From Anaerolineaceae bacterium (GTDB taxonomy: Bacteria; Chloroflexota; Anaerolineae; Aggregatilineales; Phototrophicaceae): a DNA stretch of 64,000 nt. Shown here piece after piece: positions 50,234-59,142 of the stretch. The stretch spans positions 1-64,000 of the forward strand of contig PABP01000027.1 in assembly GCA_002699585.1 (NCBI GenBank). The letters are read 5' to 3'. Numbering within the stretch: the stretch's first letter is position 1; every line of letters begins with the position of its first letter. The position numbers were made by a program, and so were the translations under genes. A model generated the notes under the pieces. It did not search any database and was not told the DNA's origin. It saw only the letters and a list, made by a program, of their open reading frames with translations.

Positions 50234-51019
50234 TTAGCCCTGTAACAGAATCCGTAGGAAGCTGTCGCCTATCAGCAGTTGGAAAGCGGTCAGGATGAGC
50301 AGGATATAGACCAGTCGATTGAACCAGACTGGGCTAAAGCGCTTGTTCAACCAGATGCCGAGCACGACGCCCAGGTAAGCCAAGGGGGCCAATACCAGGA
50401 CGATCTTGAGGTTGCCAATGGTCAGCAGGCCGAGCAGGGCATAGGGGACCAACTTGGCCAGGTTGACGACGAAGAAAAATACGACGCTCGTCCCGACGAA
50501 AATCTTTTGCGGCAGGCCCTGCGGCAGCAGGTAAATCAAGAAGGGCGGGCCACCCACGTGGGCCAGCGTACTGCTGAACCCGGCCAATGCCCCCAGGGGC
50601 CAGCCCGTCCAACGCGGAATGCCATTCTGAGGCAGTTTGAAAATCGCATTTTTGCCCAATTGCCAGACGACAAAGCCAATCGCGATGAGGCCAATCGCGA
50701 CCTTGAGGGCGCGTTCCTGGTCGGCCAGGGCGCTGAAAAACAGGCCACCAATCACAATGCCGATGATCGCGCCGGGTAGGGTGGCGCTGACAGTGGGGCG
50801 GTCCCAGTCGTTGCGGTAATGCCACAAGGAAAACATATCAATAATCAGCAGCAGGGGTAACAGAATGGCGGCGGCATCGGCCACGGGGATGGTCAGGGCC
50901 ATGAGCGGGGTGGCGATCACGCCTGCGCCACCGCCAAAGCCCGATTTGGCAATGCCGACTAAGATGACTGCCAAAACAGCCGTCACCCAGAAAATGAGCG
51001 GGTAGCCTAAGAATTCCAT
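50234..51019 (-). CDS. TauE/SafE-family sulfite exporter-like permease
   Basis: The 261-residue protein has seven or eight membrane helices and the family repeats KSGFGGGAGVIATPLMALT near the N-terminus and GFSSTLAHVGGPPFLIYLL in the middle. TauE/SafE proteins export sulfite, sulfoacetate or related anions. The ATG at 51019 starts the first helix; a TTG at 51049 is also possible. It lies 90 bp upstream of ThuA on the same strand. Confidence 0.82.
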   Translation of the reverse strand: MEFLGYPLIFWVTAVLAVILVGIAKSGFGGGAGVIATPLMALTIPVADAAAILLPLLLIIDMFSLWHYRNDWDRPTVSATLPGAIIGIVIGGLFFSALADQERALKVAIGLIAIGFVVWQLGKNAIFKLPQNGIPRWTGWPLGALAGFSSTLAHVGGPPFLIYLLPQGLPQKIFVGTSVVFFFVVNLAKLVPYALLGLLTIGNLKIVLVLAPLAYLGVVLGIWLNKRFSPVWFNRLVYILLILTAFQLLIGDSFLRILLQG

Positions 51020-51074
51020 GTTGGTTCCATTGATAAAGTCATATTTCAAAAAGGTGCTGACTAAATAGACTTGC

Positions 51075-51190
51075 TCCCCCGACCCCCATCCTCGGTCCTT
51101 CCCCCGAAGGAGGAAGGATGCCTTACTGATGACCTAGTTCGCACCATGTCGTCCCCTCTCCTTCGGGGAGGGGATTGAGGGGTGGGGTCC
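51075..51190. repeat. Two dispersed repeats in opposite orientation
   Basis: Copy 3 (51075-51125) repeats the CCTCGGTCCTTCCCCCG core of the 34104 copy. Copy 4 (51149-51190), CCCCTCTCCTTCGGGGAGG with a GGGGTGGGGT tail, is the reverse complement of the 2722 copy. Together they fill most of the 345-bp gap before the SH3-SGNH gene; nothing else is visible there. Confidence 0.65.
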
Positions 51191-51394
51191 GATTTTGATG
51201 TTTCTATATAGTCAACCAGTGGACAATAGGTCATGCGGCGCATTCTGTCAATCAATTTGGACCAGAGTGGTCTAAGAAATGGGTCTGACACTTGGCGCTG
51301 TTGTTGGCATACGCTATCGTATCCGGCGGTTGGGGCGCGGTCTCCACATGACGTATGAAACATAAATCTTGAAATAGTCTATAAAAGGCGCACG

Positions 51395-52534
51395 ATGCGA
51401 AGATTTTCGCTATTCCTTATTGTCATGCTGCTACTCGCAAGCGGGGCTGTTTTCGCCCAGGAGGATGACCCTACGGTGACGACATCATTCCGGCAGGCAT
51501 TGGTGTTCGCTGGGCCGGGAGCGACTTATCGTGACATCGGTGTGCTGAACCCTGGCGTGCCGATCAAGATCATTGAGCGCAACAAGGTCGGCAACTGGGT
51601 ACACGTCCAGATGTACGACACCGATGGCACGGTTACGCTCGATGGCTGGATCATCACCGGCTTTTTGAACTACCCGGACGAACTGCGTTTTAGCGATGTG
51701 CCCGTCAATCCATTTTTGCCGGATGCCGAAACGGGGTCAGTCGAGAGCGGCGTGCTGGTCGAATTGTATGGCGAGCCGCTGGTAGGCGGCATCAGCCCGA
51801 CCATGCGCAGCGTCCTGGAACAGGGCATCGAGGCCGGACGTGACCCGTATCTGGTGACCAAAATCGGTGATAGCCTGATTGTGTCCGATTTGTTCCTTAA
51901 CCTGATGAACCAGACCGACGAAATCCTCGGTCCATATGACACGATTGCCGCTGCCATTGACGCTTTTACAGTAGTCGATGACAGCATCGCTAACGAAATT
52001 GGCATGGCCTCGTTCAGTGTGCTGGACCCCATGTGGGCGCAGGATGAGCGCTGCGAAGCGGGCGAAACCCCGCTCGACTGTGAACTGCGCGTGCATCAGG
52101 CAGGCATTGCCTTCGTCATGTTCGGCCCCAACGATGTGCGCAGCATGAACGAGGAACGCTATGGGGAAGAAATCACGATCATTGTGGAAACCGCATTAGC
52201 GGCGCATGTCGTCCCGGTGCTGACAACCTTCAGCGTGCATCCCGATGATGAACTCTACTGGCAGGGTATCAATCTCAACCGGGAGCTGGTACGCATCGCC
52301 AATGAATACGACTTGCCGCTCATCAACCTGTGGTCTGCCGCGCAGATTCTGCCGGAGTATGGACTGGATGAGGACAAAGTCCATCTGCAAAACAGCGGTT
52401 TTACGTTTTTGAAGTACGATAGCGGTCACGAGGCATGGTACGGGATGAGCCTGTACAACCTGCTGGCGCTGGTTACACTGGACGACCTACGAACCATGAT
52501 TGATGACATTGAAACCAACGAGGGGGCATCCTGA
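51395..52534 (+). CDS. Exported SH3-like and SGNH-hydrolase-like protein
   Basis: The 379-residue protein has a signal peptide (residues 1-21, ends VFAQ) and an SH3b-like domain (about 25-95, with AGPGATYRDIGVLNPG and NWVHVQMYD). The SGNH domain follows, with KIGDS, IAFVMFGPNDVRS and DKVHLQN. RCEAGETPLDCELR is the cysteine pair shared with the paralogues at 11531 and 24790. SH3b domains often bind peptidoglycan, so it is probably a wall-bound esterase-like protein. It overlaps the lipoprotein gene by one base. Confidence 0.75.
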   Translation: MRRFSLFLIVMLLLASGAVFAQEDDPTVTTSFRQALVFAGPGATYRDIGVLNPGVPIKIIERNKVGNWVHVQMYDTDGTVTLDGWIITGFLNYPDELRFSDVPVNPFLPDAETGSVESGVLVELYGEPLVGGISPTMRSVLEQGIEAGRDPYLVTKIGDSLIVSDLFLNLMNQTDEILGPYDTIAAAIDAFTVVDDSIANEIGMASFSVLDPMWAQDERCEAGETPLDCELRVHQAGIAFVMFGPNDVRSMNEERYGEEITIIVETALAAHVVPVLTTFSVHPDDELYWQGINLNRELVRIANEYDLPLINLWSAAQILPEYGLDEDKVHLQNSGFTFLKYDSGHEAWYGMSLYNLLALVTLDDLRTMIDDIETNEGAS

Positions 52535-52926
52535 TGGTGCGTGTATTCATTTTACTATTGATGGCGATCTTAATCGCAAGTTGTGACAGCGGCGCATCCA
52601 CCAATGGCGATGCCAGCGCAACCGACGATGCGGCGGCGGCAGTCGAAGGCTACCTGACAGCCAAGGTCAGCAACGACGCCGATGGCATCCGGCGCTATTT
52701 GTGCAGCGCGATGGAAGCCGACTTCGACCGAGAAGTGCAGTCTTTCAGTGGCGTGGAAGCCGAAATCGAAGGCATGGCCTGTGCCAGCGACGAAGGCGGC
52801 GCAACGGTCACCTGCGAGGGCACGATTGTGGCGGTCTATGGCGGCGAGAACCGTGATTTCCCGTTGGGGACATACAGCGTCGTCGAGGAGGACGGCGAGT
52901 GGAAATGGTGCGGCGAAGCCGGATAG
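52534..52926 (+). CDS. Small lipoprotein, DUF4878-like
   Basis: The 130-residue product has a signal peptide with lipobox LIASC (Cys about 17), a short linker, and an alpha/beta domain (AVEGYLTAKVSNDADGIRRY) like the NTF2-fold DUF4878 family. Its start shares a base with the SGNH stop (TGATG), so they are coupled. It may be a partner of that SGNH protein. Confidence 0.65.
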   Translation: MVRVFILLLMAILIASCDSGASTNGDASATDDAAAAVEGYLTAKVSNDADGIRRYLCSAMEADFDREVQSFSGVEAEIEGMACASDEGGATVTCEGTIVAVYGGENRDFPLGTYSVVEEDGEWKWCGEAG

Positions 52927-52952
52927 GCGTAAAAAACAACTTTGGAACGCTG

Positions 52953-53348
52953 ATGCTATTTGAAAATCTCAGAAGTGACGAGGACTTGCGTCAATTTGCA
53001 CTGGAAGAGTTAAAGCTGCGAAAGTCCACACTTGAAGATGTAAAGGTTTTTCTTCAATCGCATCAACTCTGTCCTGAAACCGATACTCACAATCTAACCG
53101 AGGATGGACTGTGGCTGCTAGAGGAATTCAAGCTAGAAATTCCACTAGCAGTTGATGGATGTAAGTATTTATTGTGTGATCATCGTGTAAATGGCATCGA
53201 CTACGTTAGAAGTCTACCATTCAGGAAGCTCCCTAGAGCTTGGTTACGGCTTTTCTTCTGGCACTCAACAGTATATTCACTATTGTTTCTGATTGAGAAT
53301 GGTGTGTTAGTCGATGTCGGCGGGCGTATTCAAGTCGCAGCCCTATAG
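52953..53348 (+). CDS. Hypothetical AT-rich gene
   Basis: The 131-residue product has no signal peptide or known motif; it has a helical start (SDEDLRQFALEELKLRKS) and an aromatic region LRLFFWHSTVYSLLF. The gene is clearly AT-richer than the lipoprotein gene 26 bp upstream. An upstream ATG at 52899 would overlap that gene. Function unknown. Confidence 0.45.
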   Translation: MLFENLRSDEDLRQFALEELKLRKSTLEDVKVFLQSHQLCPETDTHNLTEDGLWLLEEFKLEIPLAVDGCKYLLCDHRVNGIDYVRSLPFRKLPRAWLRLFFWHSTVYSLLFLIENGVLVDVGGRIQVAAL

Positions 53349-53359
53349 ATCAGTGCTGG

Positions 53360-53701
53360 CTAGTACTCAATCTCGATGTAATCGGTAAAGACCTCGGCCA
53401 TGCCGCTAACCATCGCCATCCACTTGTCACGGAATGCTGCGTATTCCGGTGAGGTGGGCGACTCAAGCGGTTGGCCGTTTTCGTCCATCAGGGCATCGCG
53501 CGTGGTTGCGTCCGGGATTTCGATGAGCACGGTGTACTGGTCTTTTCGCTGGCCGCGAACGCCTTTCAGCACGCGGTAGGTCCAACCTGCGGGCGTCAGC
53601 TTGACGTAATTGGGCACTTCATCGCGCACAAACTGCTCAAAAGCTTCCGGGGTGATGCCCTCATGCAGCGTCAGATAGTGGATGCCAACCAGCCTGGACA
53701 T
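53360..53701 (-). CDS. Small dimeric alpha-beta-barrel-like protein
   Basis: The 113-residue product, with MSRLVGIHYLTLHEGITPEA, VRDEVPNYVKLTPAGWTYRV and YTVLIEIPDATTRD, looks like the ferredoxin-like EthD/ABM/Dabb group. No catalytic residue can be named. AAAGGA precedes the ATG. Confidence 0.5.
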   Translation of the reverse strand: MSRLVGIHYLTLHEGITPEAFEQFVRDEVPNYVKLTPAGWTYRVLKGVRGQRKDQYTVLIEIPDATTRDALMDENGQPLESPTSPEYAAFRDKWMAMVSGMAEVFTDYIEIEY

Positions 53702-53787
53702 ACTGTATCCTTTTGCGTGTACAAGCTAGAATATTGACCTCACTATATCACCTATTTCCTCCTTACTCGCAGCAGAGAAGGCACTTT

Positions 53788-54441
53788 ATGACCGAAAAAT
53801 ACATGACCGTCATCGAACCCGTGCTGGAAGTCAGCGTGCAGATGACGGCACAAGCCGCTCCCTGGTTGGCGCTGCTGCGCGCGAATGATGTCCCGGTGCT
53901 GCCGACGACGGAAACGGTCGAGCTCATGCTCAGTGGGGTCGAGGGCCGCTACTGGGGCATGACGTTCCGCGAGTTGTCCATTTCGGTGATGGTGGGGCAG
54001 GGCACGAGTTATCTGGCGCATGCCTATAATTCGGTGCGGCCCTTCGCCTGGGCGGAACGCCGTTTTTTCAGGACGCCATATTACTATGCTGACATCGACC
54101 TCATCCAAAGGGGCGTCCATGTGCAGCAAGCAGGGAAATCGCTTTTGCAACTCTCGCTTGATGCCAGTGCGCGGGTGAACGATGAAAAGAATGAGCCTGA
54201 TGTGCTCAAGATTTACCTGCCGCGTGACCTGCGTAAGTCGGATGCTGTAGCGCATTATTTTTCTGCCAAGCTAGAAGGGCAGGCTCAATATTATGATACG
54301 GCCTACGCTCAGGTCAGTGTATTTGATGCAACCGGGATTGCGGCCCTCGATTGCCTGAGCCAATCGCAGCCGGAAATTACCGCATGGTACGTTCGGGAAC
54401 GGGCCAAACACAGCAAGTCCGCCACCCAGCAGGATCAGTGA
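53788..54441 (+). CDS. Hypothetical protein
   Basis: The 217-residue product has alternating strands (EPVLEVSVQMTAQA, WGMTFRELSISVMV, TPYYYADIDLI) that might form an acetoacetate-decarboxylase-like barrel, but no catalytic Lys is clear. AGAAGG lies before the ATG at 53788. It overlaps the convergent VOC gene by 7 bp. Confidence 0.5.
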   Translation: MTEKYMTVIEPVLEVSVQMTAQAAPWLALLRANDVPVLPTTETVELMLSGVEGRYWGMTFRELSISVMVGQGTSYLAHAYNSVRPFAWAERRFFRTPYYYADIDLIQRGVHVQQAGKSLLQLSLDASARVNDEKNEPDVLKIYLPRDLRKSDAVAHYFSAKLEGQAQYYDTAYAQVSVFDATGIAALDCLSQSQPEITAWYVRERAKHSKSATQQDQ

Positions 54442-55253
54442 TAGTGCACGATCTGGATCGGGTTGCCGTCCGGGTCAGTGATGTGCATGTCCGTGCCACC
54501 CCAATCATCATGGGAAACGATGCCGCGTAGGATGCGCACATTGTGCTCTGCTAAATGCTCGGAAACAGCCTGCACGTCAGGTGTCATCATGCTGAGGAAA
54601 ACCGGGTAGGCGCGCACCGGGTCATTGGCCCATTTGGACTGACTCGGCTCGAATGGGTCAGGGGTGCCGCCAGTGGTGAGGATAATTTGCGGGTGGTCAT
54701 CGGACTGGGAGAAAATAGCGTAGTCCGCGCCCTCAGCCGATAGATGGAAGCCGAGTGCTTGCCCGTAGAAGCGTTTCATGGCGGGTAGATCGGCGCACTT
54801 GAGAGCCACATGGCCAATGAAGGGTCGTGCCAGATCGTCGCTGGTGGGCCTGCCGGGGATGTGTGCCAGCGCGAAACGAATGCCCTCAGCGGTGGTGAAT
54901 TCAGCGGACTGGCCCCAGGGATGCGACACAGTTTCCTCGACGGCCACGCCGCGTGACTTGAGTGTCGTCACGGCTTGCGTGAGGTTCGCTACCTGGAAAG
55001 CGGGTCGGATGCCTTGATTGTGCCCCCAATGGCGTTTATCGACCGCGCGCCCGCCATCGAACAGTTCAAACACGGCGCTGCGCGTACCCGCATAGTAGCC
55101 ATCCCAGCCACCGCCCAGATTGGCCCAATCCCCATGCTGCGGATTCAGTTCGGCATGCAGGCCCAGCGTCTGCGAAAAGAAGGCGAACGCCTGCGGCCAA
55201 TCGACCACGGTGACGCCGATGAAGTTGAAGGTCAGATCGGGTTGTGCTGGCAT
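54435..55253 (-). CDS. Two-domain VOC (glyoxalase/bleomycin-resistance fold) protein
   Basis: The 272-residue product contains two VOC modules: residues about 5-130 (TFNFIGVTVVDWPQAFAFFS) and about 150-270 (FIGHVALKCADLPAMKRFYG, ending ITDPDGNPIQIVHYH). HVALK and the late Glu/His positions can hold a metal. The ATG at 55253 follows GGGGG. The substrate could be a dioxygenase or lyase target; unknown. Confidence 0.75.
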   Translation of the reverse strand: MPAQPDLTFNFIGVTVVDWPQAFAFFSQTLGLHAELNPQHGDWANLGGGWDGYYAGTRSAVFELFDGGRAVDKRHWGHNQGIRPAFQVANLTQAVTTLKSRGVAVEETVSHPWGQSAEFTTAEGIRFALAHIPGRPTSDDLARPFIGHVALKCADLPAMKRFYGQALGFHLSAEGADYAIFSQSDDHPQIILTTGGTPDPFEPSQSKWANDPVRAYPVFLSMMTPDVQAVSEHLAEHNVRILRGIVSHDDWGGTDMHITDPDGNPIQIVHYH

Positions 55254-55317
55254 GGTCGCCCCCTGATTTTGGGGCCAGTGTAGCACGCGCCTGTGACGAA
55301 CTTATGCAGAATCGCCC

Positions 55318-56274
55318 TCAGCTTGCGGACTGCAAGCGTGAAAAATCCATATCAGATAGCGTGACATCGAGCGCGGACATGCTGGCGGCCAGGTGTTCGA
55401 GCGTTTTGCAGCCAACGATGGGAATGGTGGTCACGGGCTGCTGCATGAGGAACGCCAGCGCGATCTGGTTGATGGTGTAGCTGGTGCGCCGCATGATCTG
55501 CTGGGCGATGGCGTAGCGCTGCCGGGTGACATCGTTGTCGTACTGGGCGCGCAGATCTTCCGGCAGATTTTCCAGGCCGAGTGTGGCCCACTTGCTGTAG
55601 TACCCCTTGGCCTGCGATGAATAGGGCAGCAGGGCCATGCCCGTTTGCTGATGATACGCATACATATCGTCATCGAGCGCGACCAGGGTAGGGTCGGTGA
55701 TGGCATCGGCATTGATCTTTGCCATGCTCCATAGCGGCTGATTGGCGACGAAGCCCGTGTATCCCGCTGATTGGGCGTACTCGTTGGCCGCTTTGATGCG
55801 ATCCACTTTCCAGTTGGAACAGCCATAATAGCGAATGTTGCCCGCTTTGACTTCGGCTTCCAGCGTGTCGATGATAGGTTCGACGGGCTTGCTTTCGTCA
55901 TCGCGGTGCAGGTAGTACAGGTCAATGGTATCGACCTGTAAATTGCTCAGGCTGGTCTGAATATCTTGCTTGAGGTCGACAGGGGCGATGCGCGAAATGT
56001 GCATGCTGTCCACTTCAGGATGGGCGCCTTTGGTAGCGATGACGACGGCATCACGCGCGATGTTGTTGGCCTTCATCCAGCGCCCGATGGTCTTTTCGCT
56101 GCTGTGATGCTCGCCGGGGAGCCAGTTGGCGTACACCCAGGCCGTGTCGATGAAGTTGCCGCCCTGATCGAGATAGGCGTCGAGCAGGTCATAGGGCTGG
56201 TCCATCACGCCGAAGTGTGTCGATCCCAGGCAAATCGCGGAAACAGTCAGGTCTGTGTTGGGTATGGTTTTCAT
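55318..56274 (-). CDS. Aldo/keto reductase
   Basis: The 318-residue product is an AKR with the N-terminal VSAICLGSTHFGVM, DTAWVYANWLPG (Asp and Tyr of the tetrad), VIATKGAHP (Lys) and YYLHRDDESKPVE (His). The late CSNWKVDRIKAAN matches the AKR barrel. It reduces aldehydes or sugars with NADPH. It begins 6 bp after the HerA stop on the same strand, an uncommon neighbour for SIR2-HerA. Confidence 0.85.
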   Translation of the reverse strand: MKTIPNTDLTVSAICLGSTHFGVMDQPYDLLDAYLDQGGNFIDTAWVYANWLPGEHHSSEKTIGRWMKANNIARDAVVIATKGAHPEVDSMHISRIAPVDLKQDIQTSLSNLQVDTIDLYYLHRDDESKPVEPIIDTLEAEVKAGNIRYYGCSNWKVDRIKAANEYAQSAGYTGFVANQPLWSMAKINADAITDPTLVALDDDMYAYHQQTGMALLPYSSQAKGYYSKWATLGLENLPEDLRAQYDNDVTRQRYAIAQQIMRRTSYTINQIALAFLMQQPVTTIPIVGCKTLEHLAASMSALDVTLSDMDFSRLQSAS

Positions 56275-56279
56275 ATATA

Positions 56280-57938
56280 TTATTCTTCTACTTCGTTTGT
56301 TTGTTCTCGCACCACAACGCTTCTATTTTGGCTGCGCCACTGTTGTATTGCCTTTTTTACATGTTCGTCGGTAGATCCATCTGTTTTCCATGAGTCTGCA
56401 AATGGAATATCAGCGCTTCTTGGCATGCGATCTTTAGGGAGATCATCGAATAATAACCTTACCGGAACAGTTGCACCTTCACCAACCACTATAGCTTCTT
56501 TGGTACGGAGGGCTGGTAGCGCATCTACCAAGCTCTTAACGTTCTCTGGCAAAGCGCGTTTTACGTAGTTCTGATCCTGTTCATTACTCATTCTCAAAGC
56601 CACTATGGTATTACATTGCGACAAAACACTCTCAGATAACTCTGATGGACGTTGTGAGATAAGCGCCAGCCCAACACCATATTTTCTACCTTCTTTTGCA
56701 ATACGCGCCAATGCAGCTCTGGAATTCTTGAATGCTACGTCCTCACTCTTAGGAATATATCGATGTGCTTCTTCGCAAATCAACAAAAGTGGCATTTGAT
56801 TTCGATTTGGATTCCATAGCGAGAAGTCAAAGACCATTCTACAGAGAACAGATATTACAACATCAAGAACATCTGACGGTACACCAGACAGATCGATGAT
56901 GTTAAGTGGTTTCTTTTTAACTGGTATACGCAGGAAACTAGATATGATATCTGCTAAGTCATCTTTAGCTTCTGGGACGATCATGAAATCAAAACGTTTA
57001 TCGTCCTGTAGTGTCTTGATTTTCGCTAATATTTTTAGATATGAGTCCTGTTTTGACGCTTGGCTTGGTGTATTCTCTTCAATATGCTTGATGACATCAT
57101 CAATATCATATGGTACAGGCGTATCGACTGTTATGCTGTATTGTTTTAATTTGTTTTCTGGAAAAGATCGACGAGCATATAGGATTGCATTTTTCAATAT
57201 GTTAGTTTGACTTGTAGCTGTGTGTTCTGTAGATCCAACAAACAGTGACACGCTCTCTTCAAAATTTAGAAGCCAATAAGGGAGTTTTAGTTTAGTGGGA
57301 TCAGTAAAGATTGCTTTGCTAGGAAAAGCAGCAGGATATTCATTGTGGGGATCAAGGAGGATAATATGACCATACTCATACTGTGTCAGTATACTCTGAA
57401 GCAATAGGGCGACTGCACACGACTTCCCAGAACCTGTTGTCCCAAGTACCGCAAAATGTCTACCCAAAAGCTCGTCGATTAATAAGTGTACGGGTAGTCC
57501 ACGAGCTTGTGAGACCCGACCCACCTGTATTGTTGGTTTGTCTGGTTTTGCGTATATTCGGTGTAACTCATCAATTGTCGCAAGATATATGGCTTGTCCA
57601 GGTAGCGGATATGTCGATATTCCTCGCTCAAAAATAAATTGAGTTTCACCGAATCCAGTACGAGAGCCTTGACCGAGAATATCGATTTCAAGCCACTTGG
57701 CGGAAGAGATCAACCCAGAAGCACTACCATCTTCTTCTACCATACGCAAGGAGGTTACAACGCCAAAAACTAAAGTGTCACCAGATTCAATTTTGATTAC
57801 CGAACCTACTTGACCAATCGTATATTTCCGACTCTTATGTGTACGGTAAAGATCGTCAACTGTAGCTTCGAGTTCGCCTACAATGCTAGCTCCACGGACT
57901 TCAATTACATGGCCTACTTTTAGTGTTTCTTTACTCAT
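56280..57938 (-). CDS. herA: HerA-like ATPase of a SIR2-HerA system
   Basis: The 552-residue protein has an N-terminal HAS-barrel (about 1-130), Walker A VLGTTGSGKS (about 164-173), Walker B LLLICEEAHRYIP, and ISQRPSELSESVL, the arginine-finger region of HerA/VirB4-type hexamers. In SIR2-HerA defence the ATPase hexamer assembles with SIR2 and controls its NADase activity during phage infection. The ATG at 57938 overlaps the SIR2 stop by 8 bp. The gene is AT-rich against the metabolic genes beside it. Confidence 0.88.
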   Translation of the reverse strand: MSKETLKVGHVIEVRGASIVGELEATVDDLYRTHKSRKYTIGQVGSVIKIESGDTLVFGVVTSLRMVEEDGSASGLISSAKWLEIDILGQGSRTGFGETQFIFERGISTYPLPGQAIYLATIDELHRIYAKPDKPTIQVGRVSQARGLPVHLLIDELLGRHFAVLGTTGSGKSCAVALLLQSILTQYEYGHIILLDPHNEYPAAFPSKAIFTDPTKLKLPYWLLNFEESVSLFVGSTEHTATSQTNILKNAILYARRSFPENKLKQYSITVDTPVPYDIDDVIKHIEENTPSQASKQDSYLKILAKIKTLQDDKRFDFMIVPEAKDDLADIISSFLRIPVKKKPLNIIDLSGVPSDVLDVVISVLCRMVFDFSLWNPNRNQMPLLLICEEAHRYIPKSEDVAFKNSRAALARIAKEGRKYGVGLALISQRPSELSESVLSQCNTIVALRMSNEQDQNYVKRALPENVKSLVDALPALRTKEAIVVGEGATVPVRLLFDDLPKDRMPRSADIPFADSWKTDGSTDEHVKKAIQQWRSQNRSVVVREQTNEVEE

Positions 57939-58995
57939 CCGTGTTCGCAATCATGTCAACTAAGTTTTCGAATTTCCACAAATCGAGGGCTTTTAGTTCA
58001 GCAAGCTCAGCGGCACTGCTTGATTCAAAGCCTTTTCCGATACATTCCTTATTTCCAATTACTACATTCAATCGATCATCACAAGCCGCAATTCGGTTTT
58101 CAAAATCAAGTATTTGCTTGTCAATATTGTTATCATCAGCTCCGACAAAAGCCCACACAGTCAAATTACTATCTCTGGAGAGAATTCCATCTACTATGGC
58201 GTTGTTGATATGCTCATCACCAAAGCTGTATCCGCAGACAATTAACTTGTTGTTGTGTTTAGTAGCTCGAAGACGATCTCTAAACAAAGTCAATAATGTT
58301 TCATAAACGCCATACTGTGTTTGTATGTATTTCTGTTCTGCTGGATAGACCATTACGGGTTCACCTTCGTTGACAACGTTTTTGCGTCTGACATGCCCCT
58401 CAGAGTCTCGATACCAGTTAATTGATCCGTGTAATTTGTAGAGGTTAAAGAATGTGCCATAGGTGGAACTTGATGTATACAAATCCATATCAAAATATGC
58501 ATTGTTTGCGCCCCTAAAACCATCGGTATAGGGTAACCTACATACTTCTAGGGTAGCTTCAATTACATTGTCATAGTTCAATGTAAACACATCTCTTGTT
58601 ATTTTTGTTGAGTGTTTGGCTAGACGCCTGAAAAATCTCATGTGTATATCGCTATGAGTCCAGTCACCACCAATGTGTTTGGCAATTGACTCTTGAATGT
58701 CACGAATCCACTTCTCAACGTCCTGTAATTCGAAGTCAAATACCTTAATGGTACGACGCGCTTTTAGTAATTTCTGCAGTTGAAGCAAATGATTCAACAA
58801 GTCTTCAATTGTGGCGTCACGTTCATTCTCTCCAATTAAATCACTAAGTAATTCCCCTGGTTTGGAGTCAAGATCTTTCTTTACTAGCTGAGTCAACTCT
58901 CCCATCAGCGGTTTGTCTGCGCATCTACTTGCGCCAGCTCCAAGCAAGAAACATGCATTTGAATCAGTGATGTGATTGATCATATCAGTGTACAT
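57931..58995 (-). CDS. SIR2-domain NADase of a SIR2-HerA system
   Basis: The 354-residue product has the SIR2 NAD-binding motif FLLGAGASR (residues 17-24), the Asn in FTLNYDNVIEA (N140), the catalytic His in LYKLHGSINWY (H189), and CGYSFGDEHINNA of defence SIR2 proteins. The catalytic Asn and His are intact. With HerA it forms a known anti-phage system that depletes NAD+. It is AT-rich with a short AT-rich promoter region upstream (58996-59142), so it was probably acquired. Confidence 0.88.
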   Translation of the reverse strand: MYTDMINHITDSNACFLLGAGASRCADKPLMGELTQLVKKDLDSKPGELLSDLIGENERDATIEDLLNHLLQLQKLLKARRTIKVFDFELQDVEKWIRDIQESIAKHIGGDWTHSDIHMRFFRRLAKHSTKITRDVFTLNYDNVIEATLEVCRLPYTDGFRGANNAYFDMDLYTSSSTYGTFFNLYKLHGSINWYRDSEGHVRRKNVVNEGEPVMVYPAEQKYIQTQYGVYETLLTLFRDRLRATKHNNKLIVCGYSFGDEHINNAIVDGILSRDSNLTVWAFVGADDNNIDKQILDFENRIAACDDRLNVVIGNKECIGKGFESSSAAELAELKALDLWKFENLVDMIANTDE

Positions 58996-59142
58996 AATTG
59001 CAAGCGCCTACTAACTAATTTTGTTGGAAACAATACTATTAGTATAAATGATTGCCTTGAAAATGCTCTTAATGTTTATCACAATCTGTGGAAATCAATA
59101 AGCCACTAGACGCGACTCACATCGCGGCGTATCCTTGCGGGC

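Noticed and set aside
51061-51363. Minus-strand open frame of about 100 codons in the gap upstream of the SH3-SGNH gene
   Set aside because: It runs through two dispersed GC-rich repeats and has no ribosome site or protein-like composition.
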